DNA of 64,000 nt, taken from contig CAWARY010000002.1 of assembly GCA_963784645.1 (NCBI GenBank), positions 62,001 through 126,000 of the forward strand, given 5' to 3'. The notes beneath the pieces are model-generated. The model had not been told where the DNA came from and did not search any database. It saw only the letters and a list, made by a program, of their open reading frames with translations. The DNA comes from JBBRVW01 sp963784645. Lineage in GTDB: Bacteria; Actinomycetota; Actinomycetes; JACCUZ01. Below are positions 50,159-57,895 of this stretch, piece after piece. The position numbers and the translations under genes were made by a program. The first letter of the stretch is position 1. Every line of letters starts with the position of its first letter.

Positions 50159-50470
50159 GTGGAGCCGCTGCAGGTGGTCGCCGCTCCTCGTCGACTGCGG
50201 ATCCTCGAGCTGGTCTGGGACCGCGAGCTGTCGGCCGGCGAGATCGCGGCGCACTTCGACGTGAGCTGGTCGGCCGTCAGCCAGCACCTCACGAAGCTGC
50301 GGTCCGCCGGCTTCCTCGTCGAGCGCCGCGACGGCAACACCCGCTACTACCGTGCCGACCACGAGGCCCTGGGACCGCTGCGCGCGGTGGTCGAGGCGCA
50401 CTGGCGGGCCGGGCTGGGGCGGCTCAAGGACCTGGCCGAGGCCGAGCAACGAGACAAGGACGCCACGTGA
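50159..50470 (+). CDS. ArsR/SmtB family transcriptional regulator (AHSA1-associated type)
   Basis: A 103-residue winged-helix repressor. The recognition helices lie in LSAGEIAAHFDVSWSAVSQHLTKLRSAGF and the wing in ERRDGNTRYYRAD. It lacks the CxC metal site of ArsR/SmtB metal sensors, so the signal is probably not a metal. GTG at 50159 is chosen because GGGAGGAGG ends 9 nt before it; ATG at 50135 would be longer but has no such site. It is coupled by GTGA to an AHSA1-type protein and faces two more SRPBCC genes across a shared operator. Confidence 0.9.
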   Translation: MEPLQVVAAPRRLRILELVWDRELSAGEIAAHFDVSWSAVSQHLTKLRSAGFLVERRDGNTRYYRADHEALGPLRAVVEAHWRAGLGRLKDLAEAEQRDKDAT

Positions 50471-50904
50471 CCGACACCGACGTGCTCGAGGTGAGCATCC
50501 ACATCGCCGCCGAGCCCGCGACCGTCTTCCCGTACTTCACCGACCCGGCCCGCTACGTGCAGTGGATGGGGACGACCGCGGACCTCGACCCCACGCCCGG
50601 CGGGACCTACCGGATCCACATGCGCGACGGCGTCGAGACCGCCGGCGCGTTCGTCGAGGTCGATCCACCACGCCGGCTGGTCTTCACCTGGGGCTGGACG
50701 GTCAACGCGGCCGTGCCGCCCGGCAGCAGCCGGGTGGTCGTCACGCTCGAGCCGGAGGACGGCGGCACGCGGGTCGTCCTGCGCCACCACGACCTGCCGG
50801 ACGAGACCGAGCGGACCCACCACGGGCAGGGCTGGGAGCTCTACCTGCACCGGCTGGCCGCCGTGGTCGCCGGCGAGGACCCCGGCCCGGACCCCAACGC
50901 CTGA
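50467..50904 (+). CDS. SRPBCC/AHSA1-type protein
   Basis: A 145-residue START-fold protein of the classic AHSA1 form: VSIHIAAEPATVFPYFTDPARYVQWMG, GGTYRIHM, and FTWGW in the core, closing with GWELYLHRLAAVVAG. Its gene overlaps the ArsR gene (GTGA), the usual pairing for this family, which points to a ligand-binding partner of the regulator. Convergent with the VOC gene. Confidence 0.9.
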   Translation: MTDTDVLEVSIHIAAEPATVFPYFTDPARYVQWMGTTADLDPTPGGTYRIHMRDGVETAGAFVEVDPPRRLVFTWGWTVNAAVPPGSSRVVVTLEPEDGGTRVVLRHHDLPDETERTHHGQGWELYLHRLAAVVAGEDPGPDPNA

Positions 50905-50941
50905 CGCGTGCCCGGCGTCCTCCGCGCAGACCGGCGCGGGG

Positions 50942-51457
50942 CTACTCGTCGAGCTGCTGGCCGGCGAAGTACATGAGGGGGTCGCTGAGCAGCTCGACCT
51001 GGATGCCGTCCGGGTCCTTGAAGTACATCGACTCCGGGATGCCCAGGTCCGGGCCGGCGTAGGGCACCCCGGCGTCGTCGAGGCGGCGCTGCACCTCCTC
51101 CCACTTCTCGCGCGAGGCCGAGATGGCGAGGTGCTGCACGCCACCGATCGCCTCGACGACCTGGCCGAGGCCCAGGCCGGGGAAGTCGAAGAAGCCCAGC
51201 AGCGTCTTGTTGCCGACGTCGAAGAAGAAGTGCGAGGAACCGGGGTAGTCGCGGTTCTCGGTCAGCTCGACGAGCGGGAAGCCGAGCAGGTCCTGGTAGA
51301 AGCCGATGGTCTGTTCGACGTCGGAGCAGATCAGCGCGGCGTGGTGGATGCCGCGTGCGGTGCTCGGCGGCCGCTCGGCGACCGGCCGCAAGTGGGCCGC
51401 GCGCAGCTGCGCGCGGCGCTGCTCCAGCTCGACCAGCTCGTCCTCGGTGGGCGGCAC
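50942..51457 (-). CDS. VOC superfamily (glyoxalase/dioxygenase-fold) protein
   Basis: A 171-residue protein with two beta-alpha-beta-beta-beta units. The start IHHAALICSDVEQTIGFYQDLLGF gives the first metal His, GGVQHLAISAS the second, and the Glu is in DPDGIQVELLSD, so a mononuclear metal site looks complete. Members include dioxygenases, glyoxalases and resistance proteins; no specific choice can be made. GTG at 51457 has GGAGG 4 nt before. Helical N-terminal extension of about 35 residues precedes the fold. Confidence 0.88.
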   Translation of the reverse strand: MPPTEDELVELEQRRAQLRAAHLRPVAERPPSTARGIHHAALICSDVEQTIGFYQDLLGFPLVELTENRDYPGSSHFFFDVGNKTLLGFFDFPGLGLGQVVEAIGGVQHLAISASREKWEEVQRRLDDAGVPYAGPDLGIPESMYFKDPDGIQVELLSDPLMYFAGQQLDE

Positions 51458-51535
51458 AGGACCTCCGTCGTCGGGTTGCCGCCACTGTGCCCGGGACGGC
51501 GGCCCGGCGCCAGCCCCGGCGGCACCCACGGCCGT

Positions 51536-51571
51536 GGGGCCGCACCAGGCAGGCAGGTCTGGTGCGGCCCC
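51536..51571 (-). terminator. Terminator-like hairpin downstream of the secreted-protein gene
   Basis: GGGGCCGCACCAG (51536-51548) pairs perfectly with CTGGTGCGGCCCC (51559-51571), 13 bp, 10-nt loop. It begins 12 nt beyond the stop of the secreted-protein gene, the place expected for transcription termination; no T-tract. Confidence 0.7.
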
Positions 51572-51582
51572 GCGGCCGACGG

Positions 51583-52080
51583 TCAGGGGCACATGCGGAC
51601 GTTCGGGTTGAAGTCCGCGTGGACGCCGGCCGGGTTGCCGCGCCAGATCCAGGCGTGCAGCGCCCAGATGCCGAGGGTGTCGTTGCGGTGGTAGTCCGCT
51701 CCGAACAGTCGCGGCGGGTTCGCGTCGGAGTACGGCGCGCCCTGCGGCACGACGTACTCGACGGCGACGAGCTGGTAGCGACCGTTGTGCGGCTCGTAGA
51801 CGAGTACCTCGGGGTGGATCGCGTCGATGGTCGAGTCGATCAGGGAGAACTTGGCGAAGTGCTGCCCCATCCCGCTCGCCATACCGTCGTCGAAACACGG
51901 CAGGAACTGCTCGTAGTCCGCGGCCTGCGCCGTGGCCAGGTCGTGGAACTGCACGGTCGCCTGCCGGACCTGCGCGAGCGTCGACCGGTTCTCGGCAGTC
52001 GCGGCCGGTGCCGACACGAGACTGGCGACCAGGGCCATCCCGCCCGCGAGCGCGGCCAGCGCCGCGGGCCGTCGGCTCAC
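51583..52080 (-). CDS. Secreted conserved hypothetical protein
   Basis: A 165-residue exported protein with a clear signal peptide (RR, hydrophobic run, cleavage near PAATA at about residue 28). The mature part has two Cys (about 62 and 164) likely to form a disulfide and an FGADYHRNDTLGIWALHAWIW core rich in aromatics. Similar exported proteins occur widely in soil bacteria without known function. GTG at 52080 overlaps the DUF4242 stop (GTGA), so the two are coupled. Its 3' end is followed by a hairpin. Confidence 0.75.
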   Translation of the reverse strand: MSRRPAALAALAGGMALVASLVSAPAATAENRSTLAQVRQATVQFHDLATAQAADYEQFLPCFDDGMASGMGQHFAKFSLIDSTIDAIHPEVLVYEPHNGRYQLVAVEYVVPQGAPYSDANPPRLFGADYHRNDTLGIWALHAWIWRGNPAGVHADFNPNVRMCP

Positions 52081-52328
52081 GACCCCTCCTGCACCTGGTA
52101 GACCTCGGCCGCTACGAGACCGTGCGCCTCGCGGTGCACGGTCGACGCCGCGGCCGCCGACGGCGCCTCGGCCAGGCAGAAGATCTTGCCGGCGTTCTCG
52201 TCGACCCAGTAGCGCAGGTAGCGCACGTCGTGCTCGCCCTGCGCCTCAAGGTCGGCCAGGTGCGCCGCGGCGACGTCGTCGACGGTCACCGGGCCGTCGA
52301 GGGTGTGGACATCCATGTAGAGCGGCAT
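52077..52328 (-). CDS. DUF4242 protein (small ferredoxin-like fold)
   Basis: An 83-residue protein with the DUF4242 pattern: MDVHTLDGPVTVDDVAAAHLAD, VRYLRYWVDENAGKIFCLAEAP and VHREAHGLVAAEVYQV. The family has a ferredoxin-like fold and conserved His residues; some entries are described as nickel-binding, which is not shown here. GGGGAG precedes the ATG at 52328. It is cotranscribed with the secreted protein. Confidence 0.85.
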   Translation of the reverse strand: MPLYMDVHTLDGPVTVDDVAAAHLADLEAQGEHDVRYLRYWVDENAGKIFCLAEAPSAAAASTVHREAHGLVAAEVYQVQEGS

Positions 52329-52521
52329 CGCGCTCCCCTTCCTCGTTCGTGGTGGACGTCGTCCAGGGTCGTCGCGACGAGGGGCTGCGACATCGGGAGT
52401 GGCTCCCCATGTCGGGGCCGGGACCTACCTAGGTTGCGAAGTCGGCCGGACGGGGCGCGTTGCCAGCCCTGACTCGTTGCCTACCGGCCGGCCCCGGTCG
52501 GTCGACCGATGCGGCAGACGT

Positions 52522-53184
52522 TCAGCGGGCGGACGGGGCCGGAGTCGTCGTGCCCTTCTTCGTCGTGCCCTTCTTCGTCTTGCCGCTCGTCGTCGTGCCC
52601 TTCTTCGTGGTGCCCTTCGCCGTGCCCTTCGTCGTCGGGTCCTTCGTGCTGGCCTTCGGGGCCGCCGGCGTGGCCGTGGCGTGGGGCGCCGCTACCGGCG
52701 CCGGGCTGGCGGAGTCGACGCCGACCACCGGCAGCCGCGCCGACAGCGTGACGTCGGCGAAGTGGAAGGTCACCGGCACCAGGTCGCCAGGACGCACCGG
52801 CCGGTGCAGCCCACGCAGCGCGAGCCCCCGCCCGGCGTCCCCGAACGACACCCACCGCTTCGGCGGCAGCCGGACCGGCAGCACGGTCCCGCGCACCTCG
52901 ACCCCGCTGGCGTACGGGCTCGTCACGGAGGTCAGCACGTGGTCGTCCGCGCTCTCGTTGTGCAGCCAGACGACGAGCTGGGTGCGGGTGCTGCGGCGGA
53001 CCCAGTCACCGTCCGGCGCGGTCAGGTGCCCGGCGGTCAGCTCGATGCCGCCTACCCTCGGGTGCACGACGCCGTACGAGCGGTCGGCGGACAGGTAGGC
53101 CGTGGTGGCCACGACCGCGCATCCCAGCAGCACCAGGCTGGCCACCAGTCCGACTGCGGCTCTCCACGTGCGCGGCACCTGCAT
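52522..53184 (-). CDS. Degenerate PCuAC-like membrane-anchored protein with Lys/Thr tail
   Basis: A 220-residue protein with an N-terminal hydrophobic anchor (about residues 10-28, containing LLGC), a domain resembling copper chaperone PCuAC (VWLHNESADDHVLTSVTSP, then GRGLALRGLHRPVRPGD), and a repetitive tail of TKKGTT units. The copper ligands expected in PCuAC (His/Met at VEL-H-M and H-M-L-M positions) are replaced by VEVRG and GRGLAL. It therefore probably does not bind Cu(I) by the usual site. GAGGAGG lies 2 nt before ATG 53184 but 8 nt before a GTG at 53178, which may be the true start. Confidence 0.7.
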   Translation of the reverse strand: MQVPRTWRAAVGLVASLVLLGCAVVATTAYLSADRSYGVVHPRVGGIELTAGHLTAPDGDWVRRSTRTQLVVWLHNESADDHVLTSVTSPYASGVEVRGTVLPVRLPPKRWVSFGDAGRGLALRGLHRPVRPGDLVPVTFHFADVTLSARLPVVGVDSASPAPVAAPHATATPAAPKASTKDPTTKGTAKGTTKKGTTTSGKTKKGTTKKGTTTPAPSAR

Positions 53185-53404
53185 GACCTCCTCGTCCGGC
53201 AGCCCCGGGGGACGTAGGCCGGCGACGTCCGACGGCCTCCCGGTACGGCTGCCCGACGGCCCGGCGGGCATGCGCAGGGCCTCGTTGCAGTCCCGTGACG
53301 ATCCGGTGACTACCCCTCGGGACGACGCGCGCCCCGAAGTCGGGTGCGTCCGGCGCGATCCCGCGAGTACCGTCCGCGAGGACACGCGGCGGAGAGGACG
53401 GGCC

Positions 53405-54061
53405 ATGGTGACGACTCGCTCGGTGCTGCTGTTCGCCGCCGCCAGCCTCCCCCTGATCCTGTTCCCCGGCCCCTCGGTCGCGTTCATCCTCGCCACCACG
53501 CTGCGCGCCGGCCGCCGGTCCGGGCTGGCAGCGACTGCCGGCGTCGAGACCGGTTACCTCGTGCACGTGCTGGCCGCCGTCGTCGGTCTCTCGGCGGTCG
53601 TGGCCGCCAGCGCCGAGGCATTCACCGCGGTCAAGGTGCTCGGCGCGGCCTGGCTGGTCTGGCTCGCCGTGCAGTCGTGGCGCAGCGCCCGCCGCGAGGG
53701 CAGCACCAGCCTGGCCGAGCTGCGCCCGGCGGGGACACCGGAGACGCGACCGGGGGCGTCGTTCGTACGCGGCCTGCTGGTCGGTGCCCTCAATCCCAAG
53801 ACGGCCGTGTTCTACCTGGCCTTCCTCCCGCAGTTCGTCGCCGACGGCGGTGGGCCGGCGTGGGCTCAGCTGCTGGTGTTCGGACTGCTGTTCATCGTCC
53901 TGGCCGCCTGCCTCGACTCGTGCTGGGCGCTGGCCGGCGGTTCGCTGCGCCGGGTGCTGCCGGCCGTGCGGATGAAGGTCGTCGACCGGGTCTCGGCCGG
54001 TGCCTTCGCGGTGCTCGCCGCCGTGCTGCTCAGCGCCCGCCGCGCGGGCGCCGCCGGCTGA
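53405..54061 (+). CDS. LysE/RhtB family translocator
   Basis: A 218-residue exporter with about six spans. The N-terminus ends in the LFPGPSVAFILATTLRAGRRSG segment (split by a proline turn), the family hallmark, and a central GASFVRGLLVGALNPKTAVFYLAFLPQFV element. LysE/RhtB members expel amino acids or homoserine lactones. GGAGAGG lies 7 nt before the ATG at 53405. It is divergent from the PCuAC-like gene and ends before the repeat at 54080. Confidence 0.9.
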   Translation: MVTTRSVLLFAAASLPLILFPGPSVAFILATTLRAGRRSGLAATAGVETGYLVHVLAAVVGLSAVVAASAEAFTAVKVLGAAWLVWLAVQSWRSARREGSTSLAELRPAGTPETRPGASFVRGLLVGALNPKTAVFYLAFLPQFVADGGGPAWAQLLVFGLLFIVLAACLDSCWALAGGSLRRVLPAVRMKVVDRVSAGAFAVLAAVLLSARRAGAAG

Positions 54062-54079
54062 CCCCCGCGCCCGTATCCG

Positions 54080-54156
54080 GGTGATCCACAGCGGATCTGT
54101 TGGAATTTCTCCAGCGGATCCACTGTGGATCACGCGCGGATCCGCTGTGGATCACC
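54080..54156. repeat. Three-copy REP-like inverted repeat at a convergent junction
   Basis: GGTGATCCACAGCGGATC (54080-54097) pairs perfectly with 54139-54156, an 18-bp arm. A third copy lies between them (54116-54135, minus strand, GTGATCCACAGTGGATCC) with one change. The module GTGATCCACAGYGGATC is thus present three times in 77 bp between the LysE and MMPL stops. It probably ends both transcripts; it may also be a mobile or genome-wide repeat. Confidence 0.8.
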
Positions 54157-54167
54157 TGCCGGGACGG

Positions 54168-56325
54168 TCAGACGACGGCCGGCTCCGGCTCGGCGGCCCG
54201 CTGCCCCGGCAGCTCGACAGCCGGGCCGGGCGCGGTGCCGTGGGCGTCGACCTGCGGCAGGAGCTTGTCCAGCCACGCGGGGAGGTACCAGTTGCGGGCG
54301 CCGAGCAGCGTCATCGTCGCCGGTACCAGGACCAGCCGCACGATCGTGGCGTCCACCGCGATCGCGGTCGCCAGCCCGATGCCGATCATCTTGATCGCGA
54401 CGCCCGGGTCGAGGGCGAAGCCGAGGAACACCGCGACCATGATGAGCGCCGCCGAGGTGATGACGCGGGCCGTCGACGACAGGCCGGCGACCACGGACCC
54501 CTTGCTGTCGCCGGTGCGCAGGAACTCCTCGCGGACCCGGCTGAGCAGGAACACCTCGTAGTCCATCGACAGGCCGAAGAGGATCGCGAACATCAGTACC
54601 GGAACGTACGGCGCGATCGGCACCGCGTCGGGCAGGCCGAGCAGGTGGGCGCCGGTGCCGGTCTGGAACGCCAGCGTGATGACGCCGTACGCCGCCCCGA
54701 TCGACAACAGGTTGACCAGGGCCGCCTTGACCGGCACGACGATCGACCGGAACGCGAGCATCATCAGGACGAACGACGCGGACAGGACGACCGCGACGAT
54801 CTTCCACAGGTTCGCCGAGAGCCGGTCGGTGAAGTCGGTGACGCCCGGCGTGAAGCCGCCGAGCTCGACGCCGTCGGGCAGCTCGGCCCGCACCCGGTCG
54901 AGCAGCGCGATGGTCGCGTCGTCCTGCGGGCCGTGGGTCGGCGTGACCGTCATGACCGCGGCGGTGCCGTCGGGCGACAGCTGGGCCGGTGACACGGCGG
55001 CGACCCCGCGGGTCGCGGCGAGGTCGCCGGACAGCGCGGCGATGCCGTCCTGGCCGCCGACCTTCGTGACGTCCATGGCGACGAGCAGCGGGGCGTTGGT
55101 GCCGGGGCCGAATCCGTCGGCGACCAGGTCGTACGCCTTGCGGATGGTCGTCGACCCGGCCTCGTTGCCGGCGTCGGCGTTGCCGAGCTTCATGCCGAGT
55201 GCGGGCGCCGCGAGGGCGAGCAGCAGCACCGTCGTGCCGACGAGCCACGCGACCGGCCGGCCCGCGACGGTGCGCGCGAGGCGCGCCGCGGTCGGCGAGT
55301 GCGACGCCGTCGACTCGAGGTGGCCGGTGCGCCGGTCCTTCCTCCGGTAGACCCGCATGCCGGCCAGACCGAGCAGGGCGGGCAGCAGCGTGACGGCCGC
55401 GGCGACGATGAGCAGCACGACCAGCCCGGGGGCGTACCCCATGGCCCGGAAGTTCGGCACACCGGTGAAGAGCAGGCCGGACAGCGCGAGCAGGACGGTG
55501 CCGCCGGCGAAGACGACGGACTGGCCGGCGGTCGCGGTGGCCTCGGCGGCGGCGTCGGTCACGGACAGGCCGCGGGCCAGCGCGTCGCGATGCCGGGTGA
55601 CGACGAACAGCGCGTAGTCGACGCCGACCCCGATGCCGATCATCGAGGCGAGGGTCGGCGCGATCGTCGTGACGTCGGCGAGCGCGGCGAGCAGGGTGAC
55701 TCCGCCGGTGCCGATGCCGAGACCGACCAGGGCGATGCCGATGGGCAGCCCGGCCGCGACGAACGAGCCGAACGCGAGGAACAGGATCAGCATCGCGATG
55801 CCGATGCCGACCAGCTCGGCGGTGCCGCCGGGCCTGCCGATGTTCTCCGGCATCTGGCCGCCGAGCTCCACCTGGTAGCCGCGGTCGGTGAGGTCCGCGG
55901 CGGCGTCCCGGAGCTGGATCAGGCCGGCGTCGTCCGTGAAGTCGGTGACCGGGACGTCGTACTGCACGGTGAGGATCGCGGTAGCGCCGTCCCGGCTGAC
56001 GACCGGCGCGGGCGACCTGCGAGACGTGGTCGACGGTGGTCGACAGGCTCTGCTGCGCGGACTCCAGAGCGCCCCGGTCGAGGGTGCCGCGGTCGGTGTG
56101 GACGACCACGCGGGCGTCGGCGCCGGCGAAGGCCGGGAACTTCTCCGACAGCAGGTCGGTGGCACGCTGGCTGCTGGTGCCGGGGATGACGTAGTCGTCG
56201 TTGAGGCTGCCGCCGAACGTGCCGGCCAGGCCGAGGACGACGACGGCGGCGGCCGCCCAGGCGCCGATGACGCGCCAGGGGTGGCGCGCGGCCGAGCCGC
56301 CGAGCCGGTGGAGGAAGCGGGACAT
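54168..56325 (-). pseudogene. MMPL/RND family transporter, interrupted by a +1 frameshift
   Basis: The protein would have about 718 residues in two RND halves. It opens MSRFLHRLGGSAARHPWRVIGAWA, has two large outer loops and motifs such as IGIGVGVDYALFVVTRHRD and GLSMDYEVFLLSRVRE, the proton-relay repeats of MMPL pumps. The reading frame shifts by one base near 56010: frame 1 ends DHVSQVA, frame 2 continues APVVSRDGATA. All other motifs are intact. It should export lipids or drugs; the YxxxFxxxR-type DYALFVV and DYEVFLL segments are both present. AGGAG lies upstream of ATG 56325. Confidence 0.87.
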
Positions 56326-56466
56326 GCGGTGCTCCTGCAGGGTGAGGTCTCCGGTGGGACCCACACCGTGCGCCGCCGGACGTGCGAGGCACTGATCACC
56401 GACTTGCAGCCGCACTTGCAACCCGCTTGGAGCGTCGACCGCCTCGTGCCCGGGCGCAGGGAACGA

Positions 56467-56506
56467 CAGCGCCGCGCCGCCCGAGGTGACGGGCAGCGCG
56501 GCGCTG
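56467..56506 (-). terminator. Terminator-like hairpin downstream of bldC
   Basis: CAGCGCCGCGC (56467-56477) and GCGCGGCGCTG (56496-56506) pair perfectly, with a further GCCC/GGGC pairing inside after one mismatch. It begins 20 nt beyond the bldC stop. Confidence 0.7.
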
Positions 56507-56526
56507 GGAGATCTCGGTGCGGGCGG

Positions 56527-56733
56527 TCAGCCCTCGGAGCGCTGGGTCGGGATGCCCGCCAGCAGGGCGCGCACCTCGGACTCGCGGTAGCGGCGATGGC
56601 CGCCGAGGGTGCGGATCGAGGTGAGCTTGCCGGCCTTGGCCCAGCGGGTGACCGTCTTCGGGTCCACGCGGAACATGGTGGCGACCTCGGCAGGGGTCAA
56701 CAGGGGCTCAGCGTCGGGCGTTCGCGTCGTCAT
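56527..56733 (-). CDS. bldC: BldC family developmental regulator (MerR-like HTH)
   Basis: A 68-residue protein of the same length as Streptomyces BldC, with LLTPAEVATMFRVDPKTVTRWA and GGHRRYRESEVRALLAG. The winged HTH binds DNA cooperatively on direct repeats and holds back the onset of differentiation in Streptomyces. In other actinobacteria it is a general regulator. ATG at 56733 reproduces the family N-terminus; a 108-codon reading is an upstream extension. The MTTRTPDAEPLL start has AAGGAAA before it. Confidence 0.95.
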   Translation of the reverse strand: MTTRTPDAEPLLTPAEVATMFRVDPKTVTRWAKAGKLTSIRTLGGHRRYRESEVRALLAGIPTQRSEG

Positions 56734-56820
56734 GGGGCCGTTTCCTTCAGCCTCGATGGGTAAGGTCCAAGAGTCCTCGGATCTCTCCACCAATGGTGCC
56801 CGATGGGCGGGATGTCCGAA

Positions 56821-56838
56821 ATGGCCCGAACGGGCCAT
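56821..56838. promoter_or_regulatory. 18-bp palindrome upstream of bldC
   Basis: ATGGCCCGAACGGGCCAT has 8-bp arms and a 2-bp centre. It is 88 bp upstream of the bldC start in a 240-bp gap with no other gene. A protein-binding site is likely; a hairpin in a 5' leader is the alternative. Confidence 0.5.
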
Positions 56839-56973
56839 ACCCGGCATGGCCACGCGGGACTAGACCGAGCGCCCGTCCGGGTGGCTCAGCGTGACGATCG
56901 CCGCGTCGGTCCCCGCGTGCAGCCGGGCCATCGGTACTCAAGCGCTCACGGTGCGTGACCGACGGGGGTGGGC

Positions 56974-57864
56974 TCAGTTCGCGTGCTCGAAGACCGCCAC
57001 GGCCGCCCACCGGTCCGCCACCGACCGGTAGGTGAGCATCGCGCCCTCCTCGTCACCGGCGGCGAGCGCCGCCACGGAGGCGGCCACGTCGGCGACCGAG
57101 GTGTCCGAGGCGACGCCGTCGGGCCCGAGCAGCCGGGCCAGGCCCGCGTAGTCCAGCTCCAGCCAGGACCGCGCGTGGAACTCCTCCAGCCAGCGGCCCA
57201 GCTCCTCCACCTCCTCGACGACGTCGAGGTCGCCGAGATGCAGGGTGAGGGTGCGCAGCGCCCGGGCGACGCGGCGGCGGGCGGCCGACATCCGCGTGCG
57301 GTGCACGACGGTGGGCACCCCTGCGGGACCGGCGCCGTCGGCCTCCCCGGCGAGGACCCGGTCGGCCGGGGCGAACGGGACGAACCACGGGAGCGGCACG
57401 GACCAGGTTGCGGTGAGGATGCGCAGCGCGGAGCCGACCTCGGCCTCGCCCCACGCCTGGTGGTCGGCCTCGGCACGGGCCAGCGACGCCGGCGGAACGA
57501 AGGCGTGCAGGACCGGGTCGGGCAACCCGTCGCGGAACTGGCCGAGCGCGACCCATGACCGCAACCGGGTCTGGATCGGGCAGACGTGCAGCAGCCCCTC
57601 GACCTCGAGGACGAATGCGTCCCGCGCCTCGTCGGTGGGCACCGGCCGCGGGGGCACCGAGATCACGCCGGCCAGCGACGTGCGGTGCTCGGCGACCAGC
57701 CGGTCCGCGCGGGCCACCGCCCGCGCGCCGTCGCGGGCGTACTCCTCCCACCCGGTGCGCTCCTCGCCGGAGAACGCGGTGAGCGGCTCGTAGACCCGCA
57801 GGTAGGCGGCGTACGGATGCGGGACCTTGCCCTGGGAGCCCCCGGAGCCCTGACGTCGCGGCAC
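56974..57864 (-). CDS. Conserved actinobacterial protein of unknown function (296 aa)
   Basis: A 296-residue cytoplasmic protein, Ala/Arg/Glu-rich, with no membrane span. Recognisable blocks are HPYAAYLRVYEPLTAFSGEE, GLLHVCPIQTRLRSW and WSVPLPWFVPFAPADR; the last is a signature-like stretch I have seen only in the conserved neighbours of bldC. Its function is unknown to me. GTG 57864 lies 6 nt after TAGGGT, giving a leaderless promoter that is a mirror image of the valine dehydrogenase one, across only 31 bp. Confidence 0.82.
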   Translation of the reverse strand: MPRRQGSGGSQGKVPHPYAAYLRVYEPLTAFSGEERTGWEEYARDGARAVARADRLVAEHRTSLAGVISVPPRPVPTDEARDAFVLEVEGLLHVCPIQTRLRSWVALGQFRDGLPDPVLHAFVPPASLARAEADHQAWGEAEVGSALRILTATWSVPLPWFVPFAPADRVLAGEADGAGPAGVPTVVHRTRMSAARRRVARALRTLTLHLGDLDVVEEVEELGRWLEEFHARSWLELDYAGLARLLGPDGVASDTSVADVAASVAALAAGDEEGAMLTYRSVADRWAAVAVFEHAN

Positions 57865-57870
57865 GCCCTG

Positions 57871-57889
57871 ACCCTACGGCTCGTAGGGT
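57871..57889. promoter_or_regulatory. Mirror-image divergent leaderless promoters
   Basis: ACCCTACG-GCT-CGTAGGGT is a perfect 8-3-8 dyad. Each arm contains a TAGGGT -10 hexamer, and each ends exactly 6 nt before a GTG start, on opposite strands (57864 and 57896). The -35 regions must lie inside the other gene. The two promoters share the same DNA, so only one polymerase can fit at a time. Confidence 0.65.
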
Positions 57890-57895
57890 GACCCG

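Noticed and set aside
52329..52521. Gene in the gap before the PCuAC-like gene
   Set aside because: No frame with a start, ribosome site and recognisable protein; nothing is seen in it.
56734..56853. 108-codon BldC
   Set aside because: BldC orthologues are 68 residues and begin at the ATG at 56733; the extension is promoter DNA.
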